Positions 36,598 to 46,646 of a stretch of DNA of 64,000 nt are shown here, in pieces; positions within the stretch are counted from its first letter, which is position 1; each line of letters opens with the position of its first letter. The notes beneath the pieces are model-generated. The model was not told where the DNA came from. It made no database searches and saw nothing but the letters and a program-made list of their open reading frames with translations. The translations under genes and the position numbers were made by a program. This DNA is from Salinimonas marina (GTDB taxonomy: Bacteria; Pseudomonadota; Gammaproteobacteria; Enterobacterales; Alteromonadaceae), in assembly GCF_015644725.1 (NCBI RefSeq), contig NZ_CP064795.1, forward strand, positions 1,300,501 to 1,364,500. The letters run 5' to 3'.

Positions 36598-38115
36598 ATG
36601 TGTGGTATTGTCGGAATAGTTGGTAAAACCCCGGTAGCGCAGTCGTTATATGATGGGCTAACGGTGTTACAGCACCGAGGCCAGGATGCTGCCGGAATCA
36701 TAACCATAGAGCAGAACCGGTTTAATTTACGTAAAGCAAACGGGTTGGTACGTGATGCGTTTCACACGCGTCATATGAAGCGCTTGTCAGGTAATATGGG
36801 TATTGGTCATGTGCGCTACCCCACCGCGGGTACCTCAAGCTCAGCCGAAGCTCAGCCTTTTTATGTTAACTCGCCTTTTGGTATTGCGTTTGCGCACAAC
36901 GGCAACCTGACCAATTCACATGACTTGCAGGAAGAAGTCTTTCGAATAGCCCGTCGTCATATTAATACCTCATCAGATTCTGAAATCCTGCTTAATATCT
37001 TTGCGCATGAATTACAAAATTGCACCGAATTGAGCGTTAGCGCTGAAGATGTCTTTAAAGTAGTGACCAGCGTGCACAAAAAGATTCGCGGTGCCTACGC
37101 GGTAGTGGCCGCCATTATTGGTCAGGGTGTGGTGGCGTTTCGTGACCCAAATGGCATCCGGCCGCTGGCGTTAGGCAAGCGCGTTACTGCTATGGGCGAA
37201 GAGTATATGGTGGCCTCAGAGTCAGTGGCTTTGGATGCGGTTGGCTTTACCTTTATCCGTGATGTGGCGCCCGGCGAAGCCATTTTCATTACAGAAGAAG
37301 GCGAACTGCATACCCAACAATGTGCAGAGAACCCATCGACTTCACCCTGTATTTTTGAGTTTGTATACTTTGCCCGTCCTGATACCTTTATTGATGGTAT
37401 TTCGGTCTATGCTTCGCGGGTAAACATGGGACGTAAGCTGGGTGAAAAAATTGCCCGGGAATGGGCCGATTTGGATATTGATGTGGTTATCCCTATTCCT
37501 GAAACCTCCATGGATGTAGCCTTACAGATTGCCAACACGTTAGAGTTGCCTTATCGTCAGGGATTTGTGAAAAACCGTTATATCGGTCGTACATTTATAA
37601 TGCCGGGCCAGACCATGCGTAAGCAGTCGGTTCGTCGTAAGCTCAATGCCATTTCTTCTGAATTCAAAGGCAAAAGTGTGTTGTTGGTGGATGATTCTAT
37701 TGTCCGTGGCACTACCTCTGGCCAGATTATTGAGATGGCCCGGGAATCTGGTGCTAAGAAAGTGTATTTTGCCTCAGCTGCCCCGGAAATTCGTTTTCCG
37801 AATGTGTATGGCATCGACATGCCATCTGCCAATGAGCTGATTGCCTACGGTCGTGAAATTGAGCAAATTGCCGATTTGATCCAGGCTGATGGACTTATCT
37901 TCCAGGATATTTCAGATTTGGTGGCCGCGGTACGCGAAGAGAATCCTGACATTCAGCGGTTTGAAACCTCTGTGTTTGACGGCAATTATATCACCGCCGA
38001 TATTGACCAGGCGTATCTTGAACGGATTGATTTAGCTCGGGGCGAGTCTAGCCGGGCGCCGGTATTGCAGGCAGAGCTATCCAATCTGGATATGCACAAT
38101 ATGGACTCAGACTGA
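36598..38115 (+). CDS. purF: Amidophosphoribosyltransferase PurF
   Basis: 505 residues, the usual length. The N-terminal nucleophile Cys2 follows the start Met ([21 protein letters not shown]), giving the Ntn glutaminase domain with [12 protein letters not shown] and AHNGNLTN. The C-terminal phosphoribosyltransferase domain has the PRPP loop [17 protein letters not shown] near residue 363. It catalyses the first committed step of purine synthesis. Followed by a terminator. Confidence 0.97.
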   Translation: MCGIVGIVGKTPVAQSLYDGLTVLQHRGQDAAGIITIEQNRFNLRKANGLVRDAFHTRHMKRLSGNMGIGHVRYPTAGTSSSAEAQPFYVNSPFGIAFAHNGNLTNSHDLQEEVFRIARRHINTSSDSEILLNIFAHELQNCTELSVSAEDVFKVVTSVHKKIRGAYAVVAAIIGQGVVAFRDPNGIRPLALGKRVTAMGEEYMVASESVALDAVGFTFIRDVAPGEAIFITEEGELHTQQCAENPSTSPCIFEFVYFARPDTFIDGISVYASRVNMGRKLGEKIAREWADLDIDVVIPIPETSMDVALQIANTLELPYRQGFVKNRYIGRTFIMPGQTMRKQSVRRKLNAISSEFKGKSVLLVDDSIVRGTTSGQIIEMARESGAKKVYFASAAPEIRFPNVYGIDMPSANELIAYGREIEQIADLIQADGLIFQDISDLVAAVREENPDIQRFETSVFDGNYITADIDQAYLERIDLARGESSRAPVLQAELSNLDMHNMDSD

Positions 38116-38135
38116 CAAAAGCTGAGTGGAATAAA

Positions 38136-38164
38136 AAAACGCAGCCCCCGGGCTGCGTTTTTTG
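38136..38164 (+). terminator. Intrinsic terminator of purF
   Basis: The stem ACGCAGCCC / GGGCTGCGT is flanked by seven A on the left and six T on the right. The A/T flanks could also stop transcription arriving from the convergent Yip1-like gene. Confidence 0.88.
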
Positions 38165-38198
38165 TAATTGCTGATTATTGCTGATCAATCATTGCAGG

Positions 38199-38798
38199 TT
38201 AATGCAAAAACTCAGGGCCGAGACCGGAACCCCAAGCGATAACCGTGGCAGCCATGAGGATACTCAACAACACCAAACCGCAGGTGACCACTGAACTTGC
38301 GTAGATAAAACCTTTTTCTTCAGGAATATGCATAATAATAGGCACACCTGAATAGAGCAGGTACACCGAATAAGATAGCGCGATGAGCCCCACACTCATT
38401 ACAAACCAAAGCTCAGGATACAGGCCGGCGAAGCCGACCATAAACAATGGCGTCGCGGTATAGGCAGCCAGCTCCAGCGACTGGGTATAGGTAGGCGTTG
38501 CGTCAAAAATATTGGCAAGCTCGTGAATCATTACAGCCAGGCAAAGGGCCCCAATAACTAACCCAAAGTACATTCCTGTGGCCAAAAAGACCGCACTTTG
38601 CGGCGTAAGCCGTATTAGCTCTCCGGCCCCGAAACTCCAGCCCAACTGCGTCCCTGAATAATAGGTTACCAGCGAGGGGATCAACGCAATAAACAATATG
38701 TGACTGAGTGCATAAGCGTAATTTTCGTGTTTCTTGTCGATGCATTCCCACTCTTCGCGCGGGTGGGTGTAAATACCCAGCAGATGGTTCAGAATCAT
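38199..38798 (-). CDS. Yip1-family (DUF1282) integral membrane protein
   Basis: 199 residues with five or six hydrophobic segments. The start MILNHLLGIYTHPREEWECI is the conserved cytoplasmic beginning of bacterial Yip1-family proteins, followed by ALSHILFIALIPSLVTYYSG and AYTATPLFMVGFAGLYPEL. The role in bacteria is not established. It is convergent with purF; upstream lies a long gene-free region. Confidence 0.82.
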   Translation of the reverse strand: MILNHLLGIYTHPREEWECIDKKHENYAYALSHILFIALIPSLVTYYSGTQLGWSFGAGELIRLTPQSAVFLATGMYFGLVIGALCLAVMIHELANIFDATPTYTQSLELAAYTATPLFMVGFAGLYPELWFVMSVGLIALSYSVYLLYSGVPIIMHIPEEKGFIYASSVVTCGLVLLSILMAATVIAWGSGLGPEFLH

Positions 38799-39045
38799 AA
38801 TATTCCTCAGGTTATTTACATTCTGTTTACATGTTTACTATCCGGTATGAAAGAAAAGGAGTCAATGGAAAAGTTTAAAAAATGCACAAAGGTAAAGGTG
38901 GCGGTAGGCGAGTTGCGGTAAACGCGGGTAGTGGGGCTGGGATAATTGACGCCTGATATATAACCGGTGACATCTATAGATGGTTTGGTCCCACAGCCTT
39001 TCGTGCAGGTAAAATGATTGAATTGCTACATTGTCATTAGCTTCT

Positions 39046-40016
39046 GAAGCTTCTGGACAGTCACAATTCATGTAGTTTCTGGACAGTCACAATTCAGCCC
39101 CCTCACATTAGTTTCTGGACAGTCACAATTCATGTAGCTTCTGGACAGTCACAGGCCTAGTTTTTGGACAGTCACAATTCAGCCCCCTGAATTCAGGCCT
39201 GGACAGCCACAGCCTTGGGCCACAACAACCTTATTGAATATGTGAGCCACTGCGCAGAGCCTAGCCTGGCTAGTCGTAGCTTCTGGACAGTCACCGTCTT
39301 GGACCGGCCACAACCTTATTAGCCCCTGGACAGTCACAACCCAGGCTCTTGTCAGGCAATTCCCAGCCCGTGGACAGGTACAGTTAGCTTCTGGACAGAC
39401 ACAGCTCTGGCTCTCTTGTCAGGCAATACTCAACCCCTGGACAGACACAGCCTTGAACTAGTCGCCACCTGGTTATATCTGTGCGACAGTGCGCTGAACG
39501 AAGCCTGACAGGAACCTCAGTAATGAAACACATTTTGATAATGAGAAGCAGCTTCTGCAGAGCCCCTTGGACAGTCACAACCCCGGCTTTGGACCGGCCG
39601 CCACCTGGTCGTGACTGTGCGCCATCAATGAAACATATTTCGCTAATGAAAAGCAGCACCTGAGCAGCCCCTGGACAATCATAACCTTGGACTGGCCAAC
39701 ACCTGATTGTAACCGTGTGCCAGCGCGCAGATCGTAGCCTGGCTATTAGTCGCTTCTGAACAGTCACATTAGTTTCTGGACAGACACAATTCAGCCCTGG
39801 ACAGACACATCCTTGAACTAGTCGCCACCTGGTTATATCTGTGCGACAGTGCGCAGAACCTAGCCTGGCAGGGACCTCAGTAATGAACACATTTTGATAA
39901 TGAGAAGCAGCTTCTGGACAGTCACAGTCTTGGACCGACCGCCACCCGGGTGTAACTGTGCAACAGTGCGCAAAACCTAGCCTGGCAGGAACCTCAGTAA
40001 TAAAACACAAGTCGAT
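39046..40016. repeat. Degenerate repeat island, about 1 kb, non-coding
   Basis: The 11-mer TGGACAGTCAC occurs nine times exactly (for example 39054, 39080, 39116, 39142, 39165) and about eight more times with one or two changes, mostly on the plus strand. Mixed with it are about six diverged copies of a 70-110 bp block containing cgccacctggttatatctg, cagtgcgcagaacctagcct and cagtaatgaaacaca; the best pair is 39454-39555 and 39807-39915. No supported gene overlaps it. It is not a CRISPR: spacing is irregular and unit length varies. Origin unknown. Confidence 0.8.
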
Positions 40017-40549
40017 AAAACACGGCTTTTTTGCCCGGTGCGTGGTGATAGATCGCTGGTATCTTCACGCCATAGAAATATATAGTAACGAGCTGTACAG
40101 CCATGAGCGATAAAGTGATTGATTGGGAGGTCTGTGTTGCTTTCGCTGGCTAGCGCCGGCGCCCCAAAGTTTAGTCTGCCGCTTTTAGTCGCATTATAAT
40201 ACCAATACCTGCGCAGGTTATGCCTGCTTCGTGGTAGTCAGGCAGTATTTCTGAGGTAGCTTCACTGCGGATAGGGTATGCTACATCGGTTTATTGCCAC
40301 ACTTTGACAAAGAATGTGCAGCAGCGGGCCTTCATGGCCGGTTATTGACAATTTTTTTCGATGGGCGCTCAGGCAGAAGATGGGGCAGGCCGACAAATGC
40401 GAATTTACGTAAGAGCTTCAAGACTTTACTATTATTTTAGAAAAAACAACGTAGTTTAACAGCCATAGCCATGACCGGTATCAGTGCCCTGTACCGGCAC
40501 CGAATCCATTTTTTCTCTGGTTGTTTAAACGATATACAGGATGCGCACA
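40017..40549. other. Gene-free stretch after the repeat island
   Basis: No open frame here looks like a gene and I see no clear hairpin with a T tail. The composition is unremarkable. Bases just before 40550 (atacagg) hold the ribosome site of the next gene. Together with 38799-39045, this makes a gene-free gap of about 1.75 kb around the repeats. Confidence 0.5.
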
Positions 40550-41230
40550 ATGAATGAACAACTCCCTATTACATTGAAAAATACTGCTCAGTCGACCTGG
40601 TCTGCACAAAGCCCCAAAGCGCCCCAGCCTGACGCAGAGATTCACTATCTGCGGGTATCACCCCAGTGGGAACTGAGACTGGCCGCCACCATAGAAAATG
40701 ATCTGCTGCCGCTCAAGCCCTCAGAAATTCCCGCAGGCGGCGGAATTTTTCGCACACCGGTGGCAGTAGGTGTCATAGCGATTGCTCGTCATACCAACCG
40801 CGACGGGCAACCGACGATACAAAAGTCTGATGCTGCGCCGGTGGTCTTTGCGTTAGAAAGCAGCACCGATGATGTGTCGCTGCCGGCGATGCCCGAAGGA
40901 CTGGAGTTGAATGGGTCTCAGCAACAGGCATTTACCGGGCAATTACGTGATCAAATTGCGCGCTGGCAGTTACAGGGATGGGGCCAGCTTGAGGATATCC
41001 ACATAGATGCCACCGTACGGTATTGGCCTGATCAGGGATATGTCCGGTATCTGGTGCAGGCTACGCAGATGCCCCAGGCCAGCCTTGCAGCAACAATCGG
41101 GGTGTCTGAACGTACCTTGCAAAGCTGGCAGGACCCACGGGACCAGCGCAGTATTCCCTACGCGGCTCAGCATCTGCTGGAAGTCATCGCCAGAAAGGCG
41201 CTACAACAGCGCGATTGCTTTCACGCCTGA
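40550..41230 (+). CDS. Unknown protein with a C-terminal helix-turn-helix
   Basis: 226 residues from ATG 40550 (AGG nine bases upstream; ATG 40541 is also possible). The N-terminal 150 residues match no family I recognise. Near the C-terminus MPQASLAATIGVSERTLQSWQDPRDQR reads as an Xre/HTH-like DNA-binding helix pair. There is no signal peptide or membrane segment. It stands alone, with about 500 bp of empty DNA on each side and the repeat island upstream. A regulator role is inferred from the HTH only. Confidence 0.6.
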   Translation: MNEQLPITLKNTAQSTWSAQSPKAPQPDAEIHYLRVSPQWELRLAATIENDLLPLKPSEIPAGGGIFRTPVAVGVIAIARHTNRDGQPTIQKSDAAPVVFALESSTDDVSLPAMPEGLELNGSQQQAFTGQLRDQIARWQLQGWGQLEDIHIDATVRYWPDQGYVRYLVQATQMPQASLAATIGVSERTLQSWQDPRDQRSIPYAAQHLLEVIARKALQQRDCFHA

Positions 41231-41736
41231 GTTCAAGAAATGACTCAGTTTAAAGCAAAGAGCTTGCTTGCGTCTGTAGCGATCACCGGCCTGTGAGGCG
41301 CATTGGCTGCCACGCTATTGCAGGTGTCGAGGTTTGCCCACTAACCAAAAAATGTTTTGCCCGGAGAACAGAGCAGCCATGGCTTCTGGGTTGGAATAGA
41401 GCGCAACCAGCATTCATTCCATATAAGTATCAGCGGTATCAGGAACGCTGCCGCCGGGATCCGCCTTACCGTATAAGCCGTGATACGTGCTAATCATTAA
41501 AATAGTGTGACCAGACGTTTACCTTAACCAGGCCGTGGCCCAAGTACCGCGGCCGTTAGCCGACTGGCTTCGCTAACCGGATACGCTTTTCCAAGCGCTT
41601 TACCAAGACATTAACCACAACAGACTGGCAAAAAGTGCCCATTAGCGCCCATCAATGCAACTTTTTGTCTTCAAACCTAGTCCGCACTCTGCAATTTACG
41701 GTACCATGGCGTCCTTAATTTATCTGTTTTGACCCC
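41231..41736. other. Intergenic region before miaE with no recognised feature
   Basis: These 506 bp hold only short frames without family similarity. The miaE promoter is expected near the right end. No attC, IS end or clear repeat was found. Confidence 0.5.
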
Positions 41737-42525
41737 ATGAACGTTAGTACTCTATTAAGTCCGATAAATCAGTTTTTACAGTGCCCCACGCCGCAAAGCT
41801 GGATTGATGAAGCCATCAAACCGGCGAATTTGCCGGTGTTGTTAGTCGATCATTGTAATTGTGAACTTAAAGCTGCCCAAACCGCTATGTTGCTTATTCG
41901 CCGATATGCGGTGGACAAGGCTAATGGGGAAGTACTTCTGGCCTGGTTAAAGCCTTATGAAGACTTTGTCTATCGGCAACAGGGTGACGGTAATTTTACC
42001 AACGCGCACTCAGGTCTGAAAAAAATGATTCAGTCTCATGGCCAGAATCCTTTTGCCGATGACCTGGTCAATAAAATGGTGTTACTGATTAAAGAAGAGT
42101 TACATCATTTTGTGCAGGTACTTGAGATTTTGCATTCACGGGGCATTGACTATCATAATGTCGGTGCGGGTCGCTACGCTAAAGGCATGATGCGACATGT
42201 TCGCACTTACGAGCCGCAAACCCTGGTGGACAAACTTATCTGTGGGGCGTACATCGAAGCCCGAAGCTGTGAGCGCTTTGCCATGCTTGCGCCGCATCTG
42301 GACGATGAGCTGGCACGATTTTATGTGTCCCTGCTGCGTAGCGAAGCCCGGCATTTTCAGGATTATCTGACCTTAGCGGAACAGGTAGCGGGCGAAGATA
42401 TCAGTGAGCGTATCCGGCATTTTGGGGAGGTTGAAGCGCGACTGATTGCAACTTCCGACACGGACTTTAAATTTCATAGTGGTAAACCGGTCCAACACAG
42501 TGAGCAAGCCGAAACAGTTTTTTAA
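41737..42525 (+). CDS. miaE: tRNA-(ms2io6A37)-hydroxylase MiaE
   Basis: 262 residues. The non-haem diiron site is visible as paired Glu/ExxH motifs: DHCNCELKAAQTAM, KEELHHFVQVLEI, YIEARSCERFAML and RSEARHFQDYLTL. These ferritin-like helices are the MiaE fold. It hydroxylates the isopentenyl group of ms2i6A at position 37 of tRNAs, using O2. It stands alone; no other mia genes are near. Confidence 0.93.
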   Translation: MNVSTLLSPINQFLQCPTPQSWIDEAIKPANLPVLLVDHCNCELKAAQTAMLLIRRYAVDKANGEVLLAWLKPYEDFVYRQQGDGNFTNAHSGLKKMIQSHGQNPFADDLVNKMVLLIKEELHHFVQVLEILHSRGIDYHNVGAGRYAKGMMRHVRTYEPQTLVDKLICGAYIEARSCERFAMLAPHLDDELARFYVSLLRSEARHFQDYLTLAEQVAGEDISERIRHFGEVEARLIATSDTDFKFHSGKPVQHSEQAETVF

Positions 42526-42696
42526 GATCACGTTATCTTAAGACTGAACCAGAACGGCCCGGGCCCACTAACAACAAAAATAAAGATAGCAAGGCCGTCC
42601 ATAATCACACGAAGGTGATAAGTCTGAGCGCTTATGGCCTGGTCTGTGCTTGACCATACTACGTTAGACAAACCGAGCCAGGAGAAACCAAGCCCC

Positions 42697-43344
42697 ATGC
42701 AGCATCAGGCCAAAGCACGCTTTATCACAGCGCCCCCACGCTTTAGCTTACTCGAAGGCTTGTTGGTATTCTGCACTGCCGGCCTTTATCTGCCAATCTG
42801 GTTCTATCTTGCGGTACGGGATATCCGGCGTATCACTGATGATGAACTATCGCCCTGGTCCTGGACCCTGGTGCCCTTAATTTTTGTAGTACAGCCCTAT
42901 GCGCTGGTGCGTTTTACCGGGTATTTGCGACGGGCTGAAAAGCAGCTTCATCTGCGGCGCTGGCCGGTGCTGTTTGACTATTTATGGATGATGGTTTTTT
43001 TCGGGTGCAGTGTGGTGTTCGCCGCAGCCAGTATTTTTGAAGTCGAAACGCTGACCAAGATGATTGTTTCGGTGGTGTCTATCGTCAATTTTATGCTGAT
43101 GCACCGGCGCCTGAATAAACTTCGCAAGCGGTGTCAGAATGAGGCGGTTGCAGAGCGATACAAAGGCTATAATTCGCTGGAGTGGATAGCGGTGGTTGTC
43201 TTTACCCCGCTTATCTTTGGCTTGTTTCTGTATACCTACATTAACTCAGAACTGCATGATAATCTGCGTTCAAAGCAGTTCTTCAAGCAGCAGCGGGCCA
43301 TAGAAGAAGCCCGTGAAGAGACCAAAGACAACGCAAGTAACTAA
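42697..43344 (+). CDS. Unknown integral membrane protein
   Basis: 215 residues from the ATG at 42697, which has AGGAGA upstream; an ATG at 42634 is possible but lacks a ribosome site. Four or five hydrophobic segments (near FSLLEGLLVFCTAGLYLPIW, TLVPLIFVVQPYALV, LWMMVFFGCSVVFAA and WIAVVVFTPLIFGLFLY), then a charged tail. The first segment recalls DUF4234-type proteins, but I cannot assign a family with confidence. Its stop overlaps the lpxH stop by a few bases on the other strand. Confidence 0.6.
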   Translation: MQHQAKARFITAPPRFSLLEGLLVFCTAGLYLPIWFYLAVRDIRRITDDELSPWSWTLVPLIFVVQPYALVRFTGYLRRAEKQLHLRRWPVLFDYLWMMVFFGCSVVFAAASIFEVETLTKMIVSVVSIVNFMLMHRRLNKLRKRCQNEAVAERYKGYNSLEWIAVVVFTPLIFGLFLYTYINSELHDNLRSKQFFKQQRAIEEAREETKDNASN

Positions 43345-44069
43345 CGGCTGAAACGACGGGTTTGCAGTTCAAATTCGTCCGGACAGACTTTGAGTACCGA
43401 GCCTTGTTCGTACCAGTCTCCCAGTACAATTCGAATGGCACAGGCATCATTAACGGTCAGGCAGTGCACGTTAGGGCGGTGAGTATGGCCATGAATCATG
43501 CGTTGTACACCAAATTTATTCATGGTCCTGACGACTTCTGAGGGGGTAACATCCATAATTTCGGGACGTAAGCCCTGCTGGTTTTGCTGACTTTGTTTAC
43601 GGCCTTTTGCTGCTACCTTGCGTCGATACCACAAGGGTAATGCCAGCATTATACGCGGCCACCACCAGCTTCGGGATTTTTTACGAAACTTCTGATACGC
43701 CACATCACGAGTACACAATTCATCGCCATGGGTAATGAGGGTAGGGGTGTGGTATAAATCAATAACGGTCTGTTCTGGCAACAGCTGCATGCCCGCTTTG
43801 GCTGCCCATTGCTCACGAATGGCAAAGTCACGGTTACCGTGAATAAAGTAAACCGGCACCTGCTGACTTAATTGCCTGAAGGCGTCCGCCACCGACGTAT
43901 TAAAGGGCGTGACATTGTCATCCCCTATCCAAACCTCGAATAAGTCGCCCAGTACATAAAGCGCTTCTGCGTGAGGCGCTTCGTCAGCCAGAAAATCAAA
44001 CAAACATTGTGTGATATCGGGACGATCGGCACTTAAATGAAGATCAGCAATAAAGTAGGTGAAGGGCAT
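43341..44069 (-). CDS. lpxH: UDP-2,3-diacylglucosamine diphosphatase LpxH
   Basis: 242 residues. Calcineurin-like metallophosphatase motifs in order: FIADLHLSADRPD, LGDLFEVWIGDD, FIHGNRDFAI, THGDELCTRDVAYQ and MIHGHTHRPNVH. LpxH releases UMP from UDP-diacylglucosamine in lipid A synthesis, at the inner face of the inner membrane. It lies 62 bp downstream of ppiB on the same strand, the order seen in E. coli (cysS / ppiB-lpxH). Confidence 0.96.
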   Translation of the reverse strand: MPFTYFIADLHLSADRPDITQCLFDFLADEAPHAEALYVLGDLFEVWIGDDNVTPFNTSVADAFRQLSQQVPVYFIHGNRDFAIREQWAAKAGMQLLPEQTVIDLYHTPTLITHGDELCTRDVAYQKFRKKSRSWWWPRIMLALPLWYRRKVAAKGRKQSQQNQQGLRPEIMDVTPSEVVRTMNKFGVQRMIHGHTHRPNVHCLTVNDACAIRIVLGDWYEQGSVLKVCPDEFELQTRRFSR

Positions 44070-44093
44070 TAATTATCTACAACAGTAAGAAGA

Positions 44094-44116
44094 ACGGGCG
44101 CATTGTACGCGCCCGC
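44094..44116 (-). terminator. Hairpin between ppiB and lpxH
   Basis: On the minus strand CGGGCGCG-tacaat-GCGCCCG forms a strong stem followed by ttcttctta. The tail is mixed T/C, so it may only attenuate read-through from ppiB into lpxH. Confidence 0.45.
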
Positions 44117-44131
44117 CACGGTTATCTCAAA

Positions 44132-44623
44132 TTAGCTGACAGTCGCTGATTCGATGATTACAGGCTCTACTGGCACATCCTGGTGAAAACCATGGTTGCC
44201 GGTTTTAACCGCTTTAATTTTTTCTACTACGTCCATGCCTTCAGTCACTTTACCAAATGCACAGTAGCCCCAGCCATTTACCGACTCGCTGGTATGGTTC
44301 AAAAAGTCGTTGTTGCCCACATTAATAAAAAACTGTGCGGTTGCTGAATGAGGGTCCTGAGTACGTGCCATTGCCACCGTACCGATCTCGTTCGCGACAC
44401 CATTGTTTGCTTCATTCTGGATCGGTGCCTTTGTTTCTTTTTGCTCCATATCAGCAGTGAAACCACCGCCTTGCACCATAAAGCCATTAATAACACGATG
44501 GAAAATGGTGTTGTCAAAGAAACCGTCTTCGACATAGCTGATGAAGTTTTCAACAGTTTTAGGGGCTTTATCTTCAAACAGTTCCAGTTTGATCTCACCA
44601 AAATTGGTTTTCAGGGTTACCAT
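44132..44623 (-). CDS. ppiB: Cytoplasmic peptidyl-prolyl cis-trans isomerase B (cyclophilin)
   Basis: 163 residues without a signal peptide. Cyclophilin motifs: [46 protein letters not shown] and [16 protein letters not shown]. It accelerates proline isomerisation during protein folding. Upstream of lpxH on the same strand and divergent from cysS. Confidence 0.96.
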   Translation of the reverse strand: MVTLKTNFGEIKLELFEDKAPKTVENFISYVEDGFFDNTIFHRVINGFMVQGGGFTADMEQKETKAPIQNEANNGVANEIGTVAMARTQDPHSATAQFFINVGNNDFLNHTSESVNGWGYCAFGKVTEGMDVVEKIKAVKTGNHGFHQDVPVEPVIIESATVS

Positions 44624-44809
44624 GCTTCTTTACCTTTGTTTAGGCCAGTTTTGAAAGCGTTAATCATAGCCTATTTACTGCCTGAGTTAAATTAGCCAAA
44701 TCCAGTTGTCTGCCGCCATTTACCGCTGCCCAGGATGAACAAATACTGTGACTGGGCGCTCGACAGTGCTAAACTTTGCAGCCTTTAAATACCACAGGAA
44801 TCCTTAATA

Positions 44810-46180
44810 ATGCTACACCTTTACAATACCCGCACCCGTGAAAAAGCGCGCTTTGAACCGCTCGAACAAGGTAAAGTGGGCTTGTATGTGTGCGGCATTA
44901 CCGTGTATGACTTAAGTCATATGGGCCATGCGCGAACGTACCTGTCGTTTGATGTGCTGGTGCGCTATTTGCGCCATCTCGGTTACCAGGTGAATTATGT
45001 GCGCAATATCACCGATGTTGATGACAAAATCATTGCCCGGGCTCAGGAAAATAACGAAAGTATGGATGCCCTGACCCAGCGCACTATCAAGATGATGCAT
45101 GAAGACTTTGCGGCCATTAATCTGGTGCAGCCGGATATTGAACCGCGGGTTACCGAGCACATGGATGAGATTATCAGCATCATTACCACGCTGATTGATA
45201 AAGGCTACGCCTATCAGGCCAGCAGTGGTGATGTTTTGTTTGATGTGAGCAAGTACGACGAATACGGCAAACTCAGTAAGCAAAATCTGGAACAGCTTAA
45301 CGCCGGGGCGCGGGTGGATGTGGCCGCCGGCAAGGACGATCCGCTAGATTTTGTATTGTGGAAATCCGCCAAGGCCGGCGAACCCTTCTGGTCTTCGCCC
45401 TGGGGTGATGGCCGTCCAGGCTGGCATATCGAATGTTCAGCGATGAATTACAAACATCTGGGTGCCCATTTTGATATCCATGGGGGCGGTTCGGATTTAA
45501 CTTTTCCCCATCATGAAAATGAAGTGGCCCAGTCGTGCTGCGCTTACGACACCCCGTATGTGAACACCTGGATGCACACCGGGATGGTGCAGGTCGATAA
45601 TGAGAAAATGTCTAAATCGCTAGGCAATTTCTTTACCTTGCGCGATGTATTACAACAGCATGATGCCGAAACCCTGCGGTTTTTTCTGATGTCTGCGCAC
45701 TATCGCAGCCAGTTAAGCTATTCAAAAGACAATATCACCCAGGCCCGGGCGGCCCTGGAAAGGCTTTATACTGCCTTGCGAAAGGTAGAGGCCGATACCA
45801 GTGTTGATATTGCCCACGGCGGCTACCTGAGTCGTTTTGAAACCGCCATGAACGATGATCTGAATGTGCCTGAAGCATATTCAGTACTGTTTGATTTGGC
45901 GCGGGATTTAAATAAATGTGACGATACCGGCGAAGCCGCTCGTCTGGCCGGCGTGTTAAAACAGTTAGGTGGCATTTTAGGCTTGTTGCAGAATAATCCG
46001 CAGAGCTTCTTGCAGGGTGAAGATGACGACGCTGCCCAAATCGAAGCGCTGATAAAGCAGCGTAACGATGCCCGCGCAGGCAAGGACTGGGCTGCGGCGG
46101 ATAAAGCCCGCGATGCGCTTACCGCCATGGGCGTGGTATTAGAAGACAGCGCCCAGGGTACTACCTGGCGTCGTCAGTAA
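44810..46180 (+). CDS. cysS: Cysteinyl-tRNA synthetase
   Basis: 456 residues. Class I motifs: [20 protein letters not shown] holds the first zinc Cys and the HIGH-type motif (near residue 38), [13 protein letters not shown] gives another zinc Cys, [14 protein letters not shown] adds the zinc His, and [10 protein letters not shown] is the KMSKS loop (near 266). It charges tRNA-Cys. CAGGA upstream supports the start. The last 20 bases overlap the convergent methyltransferase-like gene. Confidence 0.97.
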   Translation: MLHLYNTRTREKARFEPLEQGKVGLYVCGITVYDLSHMGHARTYLSFDVLVRYLRHLGYQVNYVRNITDVDDKIIARAQENNESMDALTQRTIKMMHEDFAAINLVQPDIEPRVTEHMDEIISIITTLIDKGYAYQASSGDVLFDVSKYDEYGKLSKQNLEQLNAGARVDVAAGKDDPLDFVLWKSAKAGEPFWSSPWGDGRPGWHIECSAMNYKHLGAHFDIHGGGSDLTFPHHENEVAQSCCAYDTPYVNTWMHTGMVQVDNEKMSKSLGNFFTLRDVLQQHDAETLRFFLMSAHYRSQLSYSKDNITQARAALERLYTALRKVEADTSVDIAHGGYLSRFETAMNDDLNVPEAYSVLFDLARDLNKCDDTGEAARLAGVLKQLGGILGLLQNNPQSFLQGEDDDAAQIEALIKQRNDARAGKDWAAADKARDALTAMGVVLEDSAQGTTWRRQ

Positions 46181-46646
46181 GCGTTCTTCCCAGCCAGCGC
46201 CTCGTGCGCTGGCAATAATTCAGGTAACGCTGACCAAATTTCTGGCGCAGATAGGCTTCTTCAGGTTTTATCTGAAACAGCTGTAAGTAGGCCATAAACG
46301 AAGGCGCCACAATCAACGCCGCTACGCTTTCTGCTGCCAGGGCGAAACCCAGCACAATCAATCCAAATGCCAGATAAATGGGGTTACGACTAAACGCAAA
46401 AATGCCCCGGGTCAGTAGTGCCGTCGCTTTGTCGGGCTCCCTGGGATCCAGCGTGGTGCGATGCCGCCGAAACTGCAGCGTGGCAGCTACGATGACCAGC
46501 GCGCCAGCGCCAATCAGTAGCCGTCCGGCCAATTCCAGCCCCCACCAAAAGCCCGGTTCGGATAAACGCGACAGTAGCCATACCGCAAACAGCGCCCCTG
46601 CAAATACGATGGCGGGCGGTACTTTTAATTCTAACGAGTGTCTCAT
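46161..46646 (-). CDS. Isoprenylcysteine carboxyl methyltransferase-like membrane protein
   Basis: 161 residues with four hydrophobic segments. The C-terminal part has [27 protein letters not shown] and [25 protein letters not shown], the conserved pattern of the ICMT/PEMT methyltransferase family. The substrate in bacteria is usually unknown. Its start overlaps the end of the upstream membrane-protein gene by 4 bp (ATGA type), so they are translationally coupled. Confidence 0.8.
   Translation of the reverse strand: MRHSLELKVPPAIVFAGALFAVWLLSRLSEPGFWWGLELAGRLLIGAGALVIVAATLQFRRHRTTLDPREPDKATALLTRGIFAFSRNPIYLAFGLIVLGFALAAESVAALIVAPSFMAYLQLFQIKPEEAYLRQKFGQRYLNYCQRTRRWLGRTLTDDAR

Noticed and set aside
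39384..40010. Minus-strand frame of 208 codons in the repeat island
   Set aside because: It is a translation of the repeats; the protein is itself a string of repeated Cys-rich fragments and has no family features.
39046..40016. CRISPR array
   Set aside because: Repeats are of unequal length and spacing, spacers are related to each other rather than unique, and no cas genes are in the window.
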